64,000 nt of DNA from Bacteroidia bacterium. GTDB taxonomy: Bacteria; Bacteroidota; Ignavibacteria; SZUA-365. The stretch spans positions 945,131 to 1,009,130 of the forward strand of contig JAOSJT010000001.1 in assembly GCA_027493955.1 (NCBI GenBank), read 5' to 3'. Below, in pieces: positions 17,774-27,100 of the stretch (position 1 is its first letter; each line of letters opens with the position of its first letter). A program made the position numbers and the translations under genes. The notes beneath the pieces are model-generated. The model did no database searches and was not told the origin of the DNA. It worked only from the letters and a program-made list of their open reading frames with translations.

Positions 17774-19734
17774 CAAAAAAGAAACAACAAATCGGAAAAC
17801 CCTCCGGCAACGCCTCATCAGCGCGACCGACCGGGATGACCATGACACCGCTCCGCTGGGCAGCCCTGGCGGCAGTGCTTCTCGTAATCGTCGTCGTGTA
17901 TTGGGACATGTTTTCGGCGAGTTTCATCAACTATGACGACGACGTGTACGTCACCGAAAACCCGCTGATCACCTCGCTGAACTGGGACAACATCAAAGCG
18001 CTGTTCAGCGGATATTATCGGAATCAGTATTCGCCGGTCGCGATGTTCCTCATGGCGGTGCAGATTTCTCTGTTCGGCCTCACTGCGGCGCTGCCATTCA
18101 AAATCGTGAGCGTACTGCTTCACGCGGCGAATGCGCTGCTGGTGTTCCTCACCGTGCGCCGTCTGAGCGGGCGCTTTGATTACGCGTGGATAACGTCTCT
18201 GTTTTTCGCGGTGCATCCCATGCAGGTGGAGTCCGTGGCATGGCTGACCGCCTCCATGAAAATCGGGGCCTACACCTTTTTCTTTCTGCTGGCGCTGCTG
18301 TTGTACGTTCGGTATGTGGACACGAAGAGGCTCCTGTACTATTGGCTCTCATTGTTTGTCTTTCTGTTGTCCTGTTTCTCCAAGGAACAGGCCATCGCGC
18401 TGGCCGTCACCTTGCCGCTGGTGGATTATCTCCGCGGAAGAGCCGTGTTCAGTCGCGCCGTTCTTCTGGAAAAGCTGCCGTTCGCCATCATCGCGGTGAT
18501 ATTTGGTCTCGCCACCATGACAGTCGTGGAGGAAATGCAGGGCGGAACTCCCGCGTACGCGTATTACACCGCCGTGGACCGGCTGATTTTCACCTCATAC
18601 GCGTTGGCGAGTTATGTGATAAAGATGATACTTCCGATGCAGTTATCGGCCTTTTACACGTATCCGCTGCGCGACGCCATTCCGGGCTGGTATTACGTCA
18701 CACCCATCATCGCTCTGGCCGTCGGCGCGGCGTTGTACGCGGCGTGGAAAAGAAACAACAAAATGGTGGTCTTCGGAATTCTGTTTTTCCTCTTCAACAT
18801 CTTTCTGACACTGCTTTCGCAGGTACTGTCCGTGCGGGATGTGATCATGGCCGATCGCTACGTCTATCTGCCGGCGATAGGATTCTTCCTCATCCTTGCG
18901 CATTTCGCCCAGAAGCTCCTTGCCGCGAAGAAGCTTGCTCCGGAAATCGTGTACGGGGTTCTGGGATTGGCGGCTGTCGTGTATGCCGGGACCGCGTATG
19001 TACGTACGACGGTGTGGAACAACAGTATCTCCATATTCACTGACGTCATTGAAAAGGGACAACTCGAAAACAATCGTTACAATCCCTACCTCGCGCTGGC
19101 GCACACCAACAGGGGAGTGGCGCGCAGGGCAGCGGGCGATCGCGACGGCGCGCTCGAAGATTACAACACGGCGATCACCATCAATCCCGCCCATGCCAAC
19201 GCCTGGCTGAATCGCGGCAATGTGTATTTCTACTCCGGCAGGCTCGCGGAAGCGGTGGAGGATTACAATACCGCGCTGAAACATCAGGACGACAATCCCA
19301 AAACCTACTCCGGCCGCGGAGCCGCCTACGCCCAGCTCGGCAAGCCGGACCTCGCACTGGCGGATTTGAACAAGGCGCTGCAACTCTCGCCCGATTTCCT
19401 CGATGCCCGGCAGAATCGTGTATTGCTGTACTTCGACATGCAGAGGAACGCGGAAGCGCTTCAGGACGCCGAATACTATCTGCGATTCAAGCCGCAGGAC
19501 GCGGACATGATTCACATCACGGCGATTCTGCTCGAACGTCTCGGACGCAGCGCAGAGGCCGAGTCTGCGTTCAACCGTGCCATCATGATCAGACCCGGCA
19601 ACGCTCAATTTCACCTCAACCGCTCCTTTTTTTACCGCGATCGCGGCAACCGCGCGGCGGCACTGGCGGATGCGGAGAGAGCACGCGCCCTCGGCATGAA
19701 CGTGGACGAGAGCTACATCAACAGTCTCCGGTAG
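17770..19734 (+). CDS. TMTC-like membrane protein with TPR repeats (putative O-glycosyltransferase)
   Basis: 654 aa. After one N-terminal helix comes INYDDDVYVTENPLI and later FFAVHPMQVESVAWLTASM, the signatures of GT-C, TMTC-type O-mannosyltransferase relatives; YDDD carries the acidic pair expected in the first external loop. About 10 hydrophobic segments extend to residue 420. The rest is TPR: ALAHTNRGVARRAAGD, NAWLNRGNVYFYSG, KTYSGRGAAYAQLGKPDLA and more, around six units. GT-C enzymes use lipid-linked sugars, which fits the coupled GT2 gene. Acceptor proteins may be exported or T9SS proteins; that is inference. Confidence 0.75.
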   Translation: MTKKKQQIGKPSGNASSARPTGMTMTPLRWAALAAVLLVIVVVYWDMFSASFINYDDDVYVTENPLITSLNWDNIKALFSGYYRNQYSPVAMFLMAVQISLFGLTAALPFKIVSVLLHAANALLVFLTVRRLSGRFDYAWITSLFFAVHPMQVESVAWLTASMKIGAYTFFFLLALLLYVRYVDTKRLLYYWLSLFVFLLSCFSKEQAIALAVTLPLVDYLRGRAVFSRAVLLEKLPFAIIAVIFGLATMTVVEEMQGGTPAYAYYTAVDRLIFTSYALASYVIKMILPMQLSAFYTYPLRDAIPGWYYVTPIIALAVGAALYAAWKRNNKMVVFGILFFLFNIFLTLLSQVLSVRDVIMADRYVYLPAIGFFLILAHFAQKLLAAKKLAPEIVYGVLGLAAVVYAGTAYVRTTVWNNSISIFTDVIEKGQLENNRYNPYLALAHTNRGVARRAAGDRDGALEDYNTAITINPAHANAWLNRGNVYFYSGRLAEAVEDYNTALKHQDDNPKTYSGRGAAYAQLGKPDLALADLNKALQLSPDFLDARQNRVLLYFDMQRNAEALQDAEYYLRFKPQDADMIHITAILLERLGRSAEAESAFNRAIMIRPGNAQFHLNRSFFYRDRGNRAAALADAERARALGMNVDESYINSLR

Positions 19735-19773
19735 CTGCCGGCGCACTGCGCATCCCGGCAACCGGTATTTCTC

Positions 19774-21321
19774 TCATCTGATCACCAGAAACGTCTTCAG
19801 CATCTTTCTGTCACCGGCAAGAAACACCATTGTGTACGTGCCCGGAAGCAGATGCCCGGTATCCTGCCGGAGAAGCACGGAGCCACCATGCAGCTCGAGG
19901 GTGCGTTCAAAAACCAAGCGCCCGCGAATATCATAGCACCATGCTCTGAGGTGACCTCTTGAATCGGAAGGCGTGCTGATTCGCAGGCGAAGAAACGTCC
20001 CGACGGGATGCGGATATACATCGCCGGCGTGCAGTTCCGACGGTAACTCGCTTTCGATGTCATTTGTCAGCATATCGATATCGAAAATCCGGATCCAGGG
20101 TATCCAGTTGTTCACGGATTGTCTGTGTTGCCAGCAGAGGTAAACGCGGGATCCCTGTACAGTGAGCACCGGAAGTGTACGCGCTCCGGGACCGCTTGCA
20201 TGAGCCTGTTTCACAGCACCGATAACTCGCCATTCCTGATCAAATCGTGCCACAAGGAGCACCGTATCACCGGGACTGTGCTCAGCGACCCAGGCGACGA
20301 GCGTCGTCCCGTCGTTCAGCGGATGCACGGTATAATCCGCTTTGTTATCCCGAACGTTCACGCACACTGGTCCGATGAGGAAGAGCTTTCGGATGTCCGC
20401 CGTCGCCGAATCAACACGCTCGATGTACAAGCTATTCGATTGGTTGTCCTTGCGCAGTATCTCGTATCCATGCGAGCGAAAGGGGAGTACGATATCCGAA
20501 TAATCCAGGTCGGCCCCATTAAGGGTATCGATGATCAGTGCTTCGCGCATTTTTCCCGTCTTGATATTGAATCGCGAGAGGGATCGGATATAGGGATTCA
20601 GCGTATCGTGAGGACCGCCAATGCGATCGCGGCGATACAGCGCGCAGTCTCCCGCAAACGGACGTGAAATACGAGTCAGTGTAAGCGGAAAATCGGACTC
20701 ATGCCAATCATGTCTCTCGCTCACCATTGTCAGAATTGGCGGGGAGGAGGTCCATCGGTGCACCACAGTATGTGCGCCTACTCCGCCGCCCCATTCATAG
20801 GAGGAGGAATTCAGCTCATGGGTTTCCAGAACAATAATGGAGCTGTCCCGCCATCCATTCATCATTTCGATCCAGCTGCTGCTCGACCAGGGATCCACCA
20901 TCCCACGCTCCTGATGGATGCTGGCCACCACAACGGATGAGTCCTGAATCACCGATCCCTCTCCGTGACACAGTTTGAAGCTTTCATGCCATCCTTGCGT
21001 ATTACCCTGACTTGACGATTGCCTGGTGGAGAATACGCCGTACCAGCGTTCGTCGTCGAGCGCGAGCACTTTCGAGAAAGATTTCGGAGGGAGGGCGCGT
21101 TCGAGCACCTGCGCTTTCGAATCCACCCATACCGTCGTGTCCCCCCTGGTGATCATCGCTTCACCGGCGGTATTCACCGCGACAGACAGTTCCGCAGGAT
21201 AGTATTGCGGTCTGAGGTTCAATCTGCGCTCAGGGGCTCCGTGCAGGACGTCCTGCGCCGCCACAGGGCCGCCCATCACGAATGTGAGGGCGACGATACA
21301 GACTCGTTGACGGATATTCAT
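19774..21321 (-). CDS. Secreted protein with T9SS-type C-terminal sorting domain
   Basis: 515 aa, no catalytic domain recognised. The ATG at 21321 is preceded by a perfect AGGAGG and begins a signal peptide (VCIVALTFVMGGPVAAQ), so longer in-frame starts are rejected. The body is rich in beta structure, Ser/Thr and Trp. The end (about 430-515) has YPHPVGTFLRLRIS, YDIRGRLVFERTLEL and LLPGTYTMVFLAGDRKMLKTFLV, which is the T9SS type A sorting pattern. Predicted to be exported and anchored on, or released from, the cell surface. Confidence 0.75.
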   Translation of the reverse strand: MNIRQRVCIVALTFVMGGPVAAQDVLHGAPERRLNLRPQYYPAELSVAVNTAGEAMITRGDTTVWVDSKAQVLERALPPKSFSKVLALDDERWYGVFSTRQSSSQGNTQGWHESFKLCHGEGSVIQDSSVVVASIHQERGMVDPWSSSSWIEMMNGWRDSSIIVLETHELNSSSYEWGGGVGAHTVVHRWTSSPPILTMVSERHDWHESDFPLTLTRISRPFAGDCALYRRDRIGGPHDTLNPYIRSLSRFNIKTGKMREALIIDTLNGADLDYSDIVLPFRSHGYEILRKDNQSNSLYIERVDSATADIRKLFLIGPVCVNVRDNKADYTVHPLNDGTTLVAWVAEHSPGDTVLLVARFDQEWRVIGAVKQAHASGPGARTLPVLTVQGSRVYLCWQHRQSVNNWIPWIRIFDIDMLTNDIESELPSELHAGDVYPHPVGTFLRLRISTPSDSRGHLRAWCYDIRGRLVFERTLELHGGSVLLRQDTGHLLPGTYTMVFLAGDRKMLKTFLVIR

Positions 21322-21793
21322 TTCATCCTCCTTGATAAATATTCTAGTTGTGAATTCGGGCAGCCAAATTCGGGATGCTCGTTTGCACCGCAATTTCGCG
21401 ATTGCCGAAGCCCGCCGCCTCCCATATCTATGGGATATTTTGCGGGCGGCATCATTATTTTTAAGACCTGGTCTGCATGTTGGATCACGGTGCATCAATG
21501 TGTGTTTCCGCGAAAGGAATCCCTGCGTGACGGTGACCATCGGCATCGTAGACCACCGTGATTATTATCATTCATCACTGACGCGTTTATTGATACCGAA
21601 CAGGCCTGCATGTTTCCACACCGCCGATACCATCCTTTGAACAGAGCGCAAAAGCGCGTAATTTTGAGGATGATCGCTCTGCATCCAATATCCCTGGAGA
21701 TTCTCGCTGAAGCATGCATACAAAAGGGCATTACAGGCACGATCTAACTTTACATAATATTTATTATACGAAGCAGTTGGCATACGCGAATAC
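21322..21793. other. Divergent intergenic region
   Basis: 472 bases between the minus-strand T9SS cargo gene and the plus-strand methyltransferase. No coding sequence supported. It must contain promoters for both directions; an AT-rich palindrome ATAATATTTATTAT lies near 21757-21770, about 25 bases before the methyltransferase start, which itself has no visible Shine-Dalgarno. Confidence 0.4.
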
Positions 21794-22561
21794 ATGAAAG
21801 AATCAACCAAACAGAACTGGGAAAGCTTCTGGCAGCAAAAAGCCGAAACCAAGGAAGTCTACGCGAACACCGACCGCATACGACGCCATCTCATGCGGCA
21901 AATGGATCTTCGCGGTAAACGCATCCTCGAAGTCGGCGCTGGTACGGGCCGCGATTCCTTTTACATGTCCCAGGACGGCGCCACGCTCGTGCTGCTGGAC
22001 TATTCCATGAATTCCCTTAAAATCATCAGGAACGGACTGCCGGCAGACAGTCCCATCACCGCGGTTGGCGGCGACGCTCTCGGACTTCCGTTTCCCGACG
22101 AAACCTTCGACGCAATCTTCCATCAGGGACTTCTTGAGCATTTCAGAGAGCCTGAGGCCCGAAAGTTGCTCGAAGAGAACGTGCGTGTTCTTAAAACCGG
22201 CGGATTACTGGTGGTTGATGTTCCTCAGCGCTGGCACGTGTACACAATCATCAAGCACATCCTCATCGCCCTCAACGCGTGGTTTGCAGGCTGGGAACGC
22301 GAATTTTCGGTGCGCGAACTGCGTAATCTGTTAAAATCATTGAAGTTACAGCCGGTGCACGCCTACGGCGAATGGATGTATCCCAGTCTGGTGTACCGGA
22401 CACTGCGCGAAGCGCTGTACAAGCTCGGAATCAAGCTTCCGCTCTATCCGAAACTCATTCCGCCAGTTTCCCGACTTCGTGAGCGCATCCGTAACGCGAT
22501 GGACGGCAGTTTCGTGAAGCTCAATACCGCACTTTCCATTGGAGTGATCGCCAAAAAATGA
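21794..22561 (+). CDS. Class I SAM-dependent methyltransferase
   Basis: 255 aa. Motif I is ILEVGAGTGRDSFYMS near residue 43, with an acidic LLDYS at the end of strand 2 and FDAIFHQGLLEHF as motif IV/post-motif; VLKTGGLLVVDVPQ is the usual motif VI. The C-terminal third (ELRNLLKSLKLQP, YGEWMYPSLVYRTLREALY) is typical of methyltransferases from polysaccharide and lipid clusters. Substrate unknown. The following gene in the same direction is a glycosyltransferase, 520 bases away across a large repeat. Confidence 0.8.
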   Translation: MKESTKQNWESFWQQKAETKEVYANTDRIRRHLMRQMDLRGKRILEVGAGTGRDSFYMSQDGATLVLLDYSMNSLKIIRNGLPADSPITAVGGDALGLPFPDETFDAIFHQGLLEHFREPEARKLLEENVRVLKTGGLLVVDVPQRWHVYTIIKHILIALNAWFAGWEREFSVRELRNLLKSLKLQPVHAYGEWMYPSLVYRTLREALYKLGIKLPLYPKLIPPVSRLRERIRNAMDGSFVKLNTALSIGVIAKK

Positions 22562-22572
22562 TCGCTTGAATC

Positions 22573-22600
22573 GTTAAACGTTAAAAGTTAAACGTTAAAC
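22573..22600. repeat. Four heptamers GTTAAAC
   Basis: Exactly four 7-bp units (GTTAAAC, GTTAAAA, GTTAAAC, GTTAAAC) 11 bases after the methyltransferase stop. The same heptamer occurs four times in reverse orientation at 34595-34622. A single inverted copy of the 14-bp unit of the array at 22827 follows at about 22620-22635 (CGAGAATCGTTAATCG). Confidence 0.7.
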
Positions 22601-22826
22601 GAGAGCTGCAAGTCGTTTCTCGAGAATCGTTAATCGTGAACCGGGTCGAACGAAGCAACGCGATTCAGAAGCGGAGAATGCACTTCATTGAGAGAGAATA
22701 ATGGCAGATTATACCTCAATAAACGCCTGTAATCCGTTATGTATAAATGATTTATCCGCATCGTCCTTACATCATTTCTGGTCCTGACTATTCGAGCCGC
22801 CCACCCCGATTAACGATCCAGATTCT

Positions 22827-23078
22827 CGATTAACGATTCCCGATTAACGATTCTCGACTAACGATTCCCGACTAACGATTCCCGATTAACGATTCCCGAT
22901 TAACGATTCTCGATTAACGATTCTCGATTAACGATTCTCGATTAACGATTCTCGATTAACGATTCTCGATTAACGATTCCCGATTAACGATTCTCGACTA
23001 ACGATTCCCGATTAACGATTCTCGACTAACGATTCCCGATTAACGATTCTCGACTAACGATTCCCGATTAACGATTAA
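22827..23078. repeat. 18 x 14-bp tandem array in front of a glycosyltransferase gene
   Basis: Eighteen uninterrupted units of consensus CGAYTAACGATTCY with period exactly 14; each unit is itself two related heptamers (CGATTAA, CGATTCT). Y positions vary (CGATTAA or CGACTAA, TCT or TCC). The array ends 3 bases before the ATG at 23082. The 22562-23081 interval has no gene; between the two arrays lie only scattered TAATCG-like fragments. Confidence 0.95.
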
Positions 23079-23081
23079 CGC

Positions 23082-24236
23082 ATGTCCGAAAAACGTTTAA
23101 AAATCCTCGTTTTCAACTGGCAAGACATCACCAATCCTCTGGCCGGCGGAGCCGAGGTGCATCTCCACGAGGTTTTCGAGCGTCTCGCCGCACGCGGACA
23201 CAAGGTGACCCTGTTTTGTCATCATTTTGCCGGCGCGGCGCGCGAGGAAACGCGGAACGGCATACGCATCATTCGCAAAGGCGGACGCTTCCTGTTCAAT
23301 CTCCATGTGCCGCTGGCCTGGTGGACCCGTTTCCGCAAGGATGGCTATGATGTGGTTGTGGACGACGTCAACAAAATCCCCTTCCTCACTCCCCTCTTTA
23401 TTCGCACTCCGATTCAGGGAGTGACGCATCATCTCTTCGGCAAGAGCATCTTTCTCGAAACGATATGGCCGCTCGCGGCATACGTGTACCTTTCCGAGCG
23501 TCTGATAAAGCCCGTGTACAAGCATGTGCACTTCATCATCGGATCGCCGAGCACGCATAAGGAGTACCTCGAATGGGGCTTTCCGGAAGATCAAGTGACG
23601 GTCGTAAACTATTGCGTTAACAGAGATATCTACTATCCCGATGAACGTAATTCCTTCGATGAATTCCGCCTTGGGTATTTCGGACGCCTGAAGAAATACA
23701 AGTCCGTGGATCATCTCATCAGCGCAATGGCCGTGCTGCGCGGGCAGTATCCGAAGATCAGGCTCGACATCATCGGCGACGGCGACGACAAGGACAGACT
23801 CATTGCGCATACGCAGCAGCTCGGGCTCGGGGATATCGTCACCTTTCACGGCTTCATACCCGAGGAAGACAAGGCGCCGCTGCTGCAGAAAATGCATCTC
23901 GTCGTCAATACCTCCTCCAAGGAGGGCTGGGGTCTCACCGTGGTCGAAGCCAATGCCTGCGGCGTTCCCGTGGTGGCGGCCAATGTACCCGGACTTCGCG
24001 ACTCGGTAGTCGATGGTAGAACCGGCCTGCTCTACGAGTATGCAAACATTGAAGATATGATCGGTAAGATCAAGGTGTTTCTGGATTCCGTCGGGACCAG
24101 AAATGAATTCCGTGAGAGAGCCCTCGCCTGGGCCGCCGAATTCGACTGGGAGATCGCCGCGGACCGCACGCTGGAGTTGATGGAGAACAGCATCCGAAAA
24201 TACACGCTCTTTCGGTCGAGATCGGAACGCGCATAA
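23082..24236 (+). CDS. Family 4 glycosyltransferase
   Basis: 384 aa. N-terminus KILVFNWQDITNPLAGGAE with HLHEVFERLAARGHKVTLF is a textbook GT4 start (G-G-A-E loop). The C-terminal domain carries LGYFGRLKKYKSVDHLI near residue 205, VNTSSKEGWGLTVVEANACGVPVVA near 285 with the EX7E pattern (E of KEG and VVE), and PGLRDSVVDGRTGLL. Unusually, no Shine-Dalgarno precedes the ATG: the bases before it belong to the 14-bp tandem array, so repeat number could affect expression. Product probably an envelope glycan sugar transferase. Confidence 0.85.
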   Translation: MSEKRLKILVFNWQDITNPLAGGAEVHLHEVFERLAARGHKVTLFCHHFAGAAREETRNGIRIIRKGGRFLFNLHVPLAWWTRFRKDGYDVVVDDVNKIPFLTPLFIRTPIQGVTHHLFGKSIFLETIWPLAAYVYLSERLIKPVYKHVHFIIGSPSTHKEYLEWGFPEDQVTVVNYCVNRDIYYPDERNSFDEFRLGYFGRLKKYKSVDHLISAMAVLRGQYPKIRLDIIGDGDDKDRLIAHTQQLGLGDIVTFHGFIPEEDKAPLLQKMHLVVNTSSKEGWGLTVVEANACGVPVVAANVPGLRDSVVDGRTGLLYEYANIEDMIGKIKVFLDSVGTRNEFRERALAWAAEFDWEIAADRTLELMENSIRKYTLFRSRSERA

Positions 24237-24270
24237 CGCGGATTGTCAAGGGTTTTTAGGGAGAGTTTTT

Positions 24271-24312
24271 TTCGGGGGCTCGATTCCGAGGTTTTGCCCG
24301 GTAGCCCCCGAA
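24271..24312. repeat. Inverted repeat with 10-bp perfect arms
   Basis: Arms TTCGGGGGCT (24271-24280) and AGCCCCCGAA (24303-24312) enclose 22 bases. A T-run precedes it on the plus strand, so read on the minus strand the A-run follows the hairpin and it is not a standard terminator for the GT4 gene. It lies in the 243-base gap after that gene; nothing else was seen there. Confidence 0.6.
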
Positions 24313-24479
24313 GAGCTGTTCTCCCGACGAGATTCGCGTACCACCTCCCCTGATGGCGCTACGTAGTAACCTTGACTTTCTGATCTGACGTTCGTAACTT
24401 CAATGTTACAATATCAGAGCTTTATAGCTTATGTATTTTTTATATACGTGAGACATTCGCTCAATTCTCAGGAGGTGTT

Positions 24480-27068
24480 ATGCCGAGGGTTCTTCTACTT
24501 GCCTGGATCGCAGCATCCTTTACGTATGAGGTGGGTTCGGCACAAACGGTGGGCTTCGACCCTGCGCCGGTATTTTATGGCGGAAACATGCGCATCGCCA
24601 TCTCCATGTTCGGGCAAATCGGCAGGAGCAATGATGCTCGAACACATGGCTGGTTCTGGCCGGGAGATGCGACTTCCGCCCCCCTGTCTCGTACGATGTG
24701 CTACGCGTCTACACCTGTGTTGGTGGGGCTGGCCGGGGGAAGCCGACGAGTATCCGGGGCGTATTACCGGAACAGCTTCATCCCGGGCCCGATCTCGAAT
24801 GGTAAGGCGCAGTCTGATCCGACCGATCCGTTGTACCGCGCCTACACCATAACCATGGGACAAACCGACACTCAAGATTACCGCGAATGGCCCTCATCGC
24901 TTGGAGCTCCCTCTCTCGCGAATGGAGAGCCAGAGCTATACGGCAAAAAGCAGATGTTCTGGGTAATGAATGATCTCGATTCCGTTATGATGATGGAAAG
25001 TACCGGCAGCATTCCTCTGGGACTTGAGCTCCGCTGCCTCATGTACGAACCGTCGGCAGCCGGGGCTGAAGATCATACCGTCCTCCTCCAGATCACCTAT
25101 ATCAATAAGGGGACGGAGTACATCAGCGACGCCTACACAGGATACTATATGGATATGGATATCCGTGACGGCCATAGGAATCATGCAATGAGCGACTCGG
25201 CACGCGGCATGATCTATGCGTATTCCGCAGATGATAACTACAAGACCCAAGGAATGCCGGCGGCACTGGCCCTCGTGATGCTGCAGACACCCGTTGTTCC
25301 GGCTCCTGGAGAACGTGCGCGCTGGTTTTCCGGCTGGAAAACGGACGCACGGAACATGCCTGTTACAGCGGCGGTAATGCCCGTCAAATCAAGCTCTAGT
25401 CCAATAGGAGATCCGCTAAACGGCGATGATTCCTCAAAGTGGTATGCATTGATGCGCGGACAAGGTGCTTCAGACGTGTTTGTGCTGAATCCTGCAACCA
25501 GTATGGCTTCCAGATTCTGGATTTCCGGAGATCCCATCGCTGGTACAGGATGGCAAAGTTGGAATGGCCTGCCGCTCTCCGACGGTAAAGCGATCGTCCA
25601 ACCGGTCAGCGATAAGCGCGTTCTGATTTCCTCCGGACCATTCAACCTGGCTCCGGGAGACACCCAGCAAGTCACCTATGCCTTCGTTGCCGCTCGCGGA
25701 GCTACCTCGGCTGCTGCGATTCACGCGCTGCATGACCGCGTAGACTTTATCCGCGCGTACTTTCTCGGAAACCCATTGGCCACCGCATGTCTCGAGGCTG
25801 GATGTACACCGGTCGGTGCAGCGACCGGAACAGGGCAAGTAGACGTCCGGGCTCGCTTCCGGGGTATTGCTCCGGACGTAAGAATCGAGGTCTTCGACAC
25901 GAAGGGAAAACTCCTCATCGCAGCACCGCTGGAACGCAGCGCTTCGAATAATGATTGGATATACCAAGGCAGAGTATCTGTGCCCCTGACCAATGAGAAG
26001 GGCGTGAATAGTACGCTCGTTGCGGAATGGAATGGAGAAGTGCTTCGTATACCCGCACGTGTTTCCATGCAGCTCGTAGGGAGAATGACCTGTATGTCCA
26101 CTCTCATGCTGGAGGAAGGTGACGACAACAAACGTGTCGCGCCCGAGGAAGAGGCAAAGTGGTTTCCACACATCTACAACACGACACGTTACACCTACGA
26201 CGTGTATGCGCAATCTTATCATCTCCCCAATTCGCAGTGGCTGTATATCCCATCAATAGGATCGTACAGCACAGTTCCCACCTGGGACCGTCCCTGGGAG
26301 CCATCTATGGGCTTTAACAGCGTATGGGACCCGTCACTTATCACCGCTGCCGACACCATGCAGTATTTCTATGATCTGTACGATCCGTCGAAGAATGTCT
26401 GGTGGGAAGCGGTAAGCCGCGTTCCCACGGATACGGTGGCCGGAGAATGGTACGATGTACTTATGACGCAGGTGCGCGGGTCGTCGCAGGGTCAGCCGGG
26501 AATCCGGATCATACATCAGACCGCGTTGCAGGATAAATGGTATGTAGCCCAAATCAGTGGTGATTGGTATTCCACGAAACTCTCGCTGTATGACTCCCTC
26601 AGCGGAGCGCCCTACTTTCTGGATTATGGGTTGGACGTATTCACCGGCCCGGCACCGACGATTGACGGATTCCGTGTGGTGCGTGGTACCCTCTCAGGGC
26701 CGGAAAAACCGGGAACACGGGCAAAACAAGGAGATCTGTTCGTTTTCAACCCACGCCACACAGTCCTCGCCCGTTCAAACAAGCCTCCGAATGAATGGAC
26801 CGTTTCGGAGGCATCACCCATGCCACTCACCGATGGAACCTCCGTGAGAATCGAGTTGCCCTTCGCTACCCCACTCCGCGTCGAAGTGTACAACTCCATC
26901 GGCCAACGCGTCAAGGTGCTGCGCGACGAGTTTGCGCGTGCCGGCCGCCACCTGCTGATCTGGGACGGCTACTGGACCGACGGCCGCCCTGCGGATTCGG
27001 GAATGTACCTGCTGCGAGTTGTAAGCGGCAACGGCGAGGTGACGAGGAAGATTATGGTGTTGCGGTAG
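24480..27068 (+). CDS. Large secreted protein with T9SS/FlgD-like C-terminus
   Basis: 862 aa. AGGAGG is 6 bases before the ATG; a signal peptide (VLLLAWIAASFTYEVGSAQ) follows. The body is not assigned to a known domain. It has features common to large cell-surface proteins of this phylum: FWVMNDLDSVMMM, VLLQITYINKGTEYISDAYTG (residues about 170-225) and APGDTQQVTYAFVAARG near 400. The last 85 residues (LRVEVYNSIGQRVKVL, LLIWDGYWTDGRPADSGMYLLRV, KIMVLR) form a FlgD-like T9SS sorting domain. No catalytic motif seen. Confidence 0.8.
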   Translation: MPRVLLLAWIAASFTYEVGSAQTVGFDPAPVFYGGNMRIAISMFGQIGRSNDARTHGWFWPGDATSAPLSRTMCYASTPVLVGLAGGSRRVSGAYYRNSFIPGPISNGKAQSDPTDPLYRAYTITMGQTDTQDYREWPSSLGAPSLANGEPELYGKKQMFWVMNDLDSVMMMESTGSIPLGLELRCLMYEPSAAGAEDHTVLLQITYINKGTEYISDAYTGYYMDMDIRDGHRNHAMSDSARGMIYAYSADDNYKTQGMPAALALVMLQTPVVPAPGERARWFSGWKTDARNMPVTAAVMPVKSSSSPIGDPLNGDDSSKWYALMRGQGASDVFVLNPATSMASRFWISGDPIAGTGWQSWNGLPLSDGKAIVQPVSDKRVLISSGPFNLAPGDTQQVTYAFVAARGATSAAAIHALHDRVDFIRAYFLGNPLATACLEAGCTPVGAATGTGQVDVRARFRGIAPDVRIEVFDTKGKLLIAAPLERSASNNDWIYQGRVSVPLTNEKGVNSTLVAEWNGEVLRIPARVSMQLVGRMTCMSTLMLEEGDDNKRVAPEEEAKWFPHIYNTTRYTYDVYAQSYHLPNSQWLYIPSIGSYSTVPTWDRPWEPSMGFNSVWDPSLITAADTMQYFYDLYDPSKNVWWEAVSRVPTDTVAGEWYDVLMTQVRGSSQGQPGIRIIHQTALQDKWYVAQISGDWYSTKLSLYDSLSGAPYFLDYGLDVFTGPAPTIDGFRVVRGTLSGPEKPGTRAKQGDLFVFNPRHTVLARSNKPPNEWTVSEASPMPLTDGTSVRIELPFATPLRVEVYNSIGQRVKVLRDEFARAGRHLLIWDGYWTDGRPADSGMYLLRVVSGNGEVTRKIMVLR

Positions 27069-27100
27069 GTTGGGGAGCGCAGGGATGGTGAAAAGGTGGG

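Noticed and set aside
22827-23078. CRISPR array
   Set aside because: The 14-bp units are contiguous with no spacers, and no cas gene is near. It is a simple tandem repeat.
24271-24312. Rho-independent terminator of the GT4 gene
   Set aside because: The T-run precedes the hairpin on the plus strand; no U-run follows.
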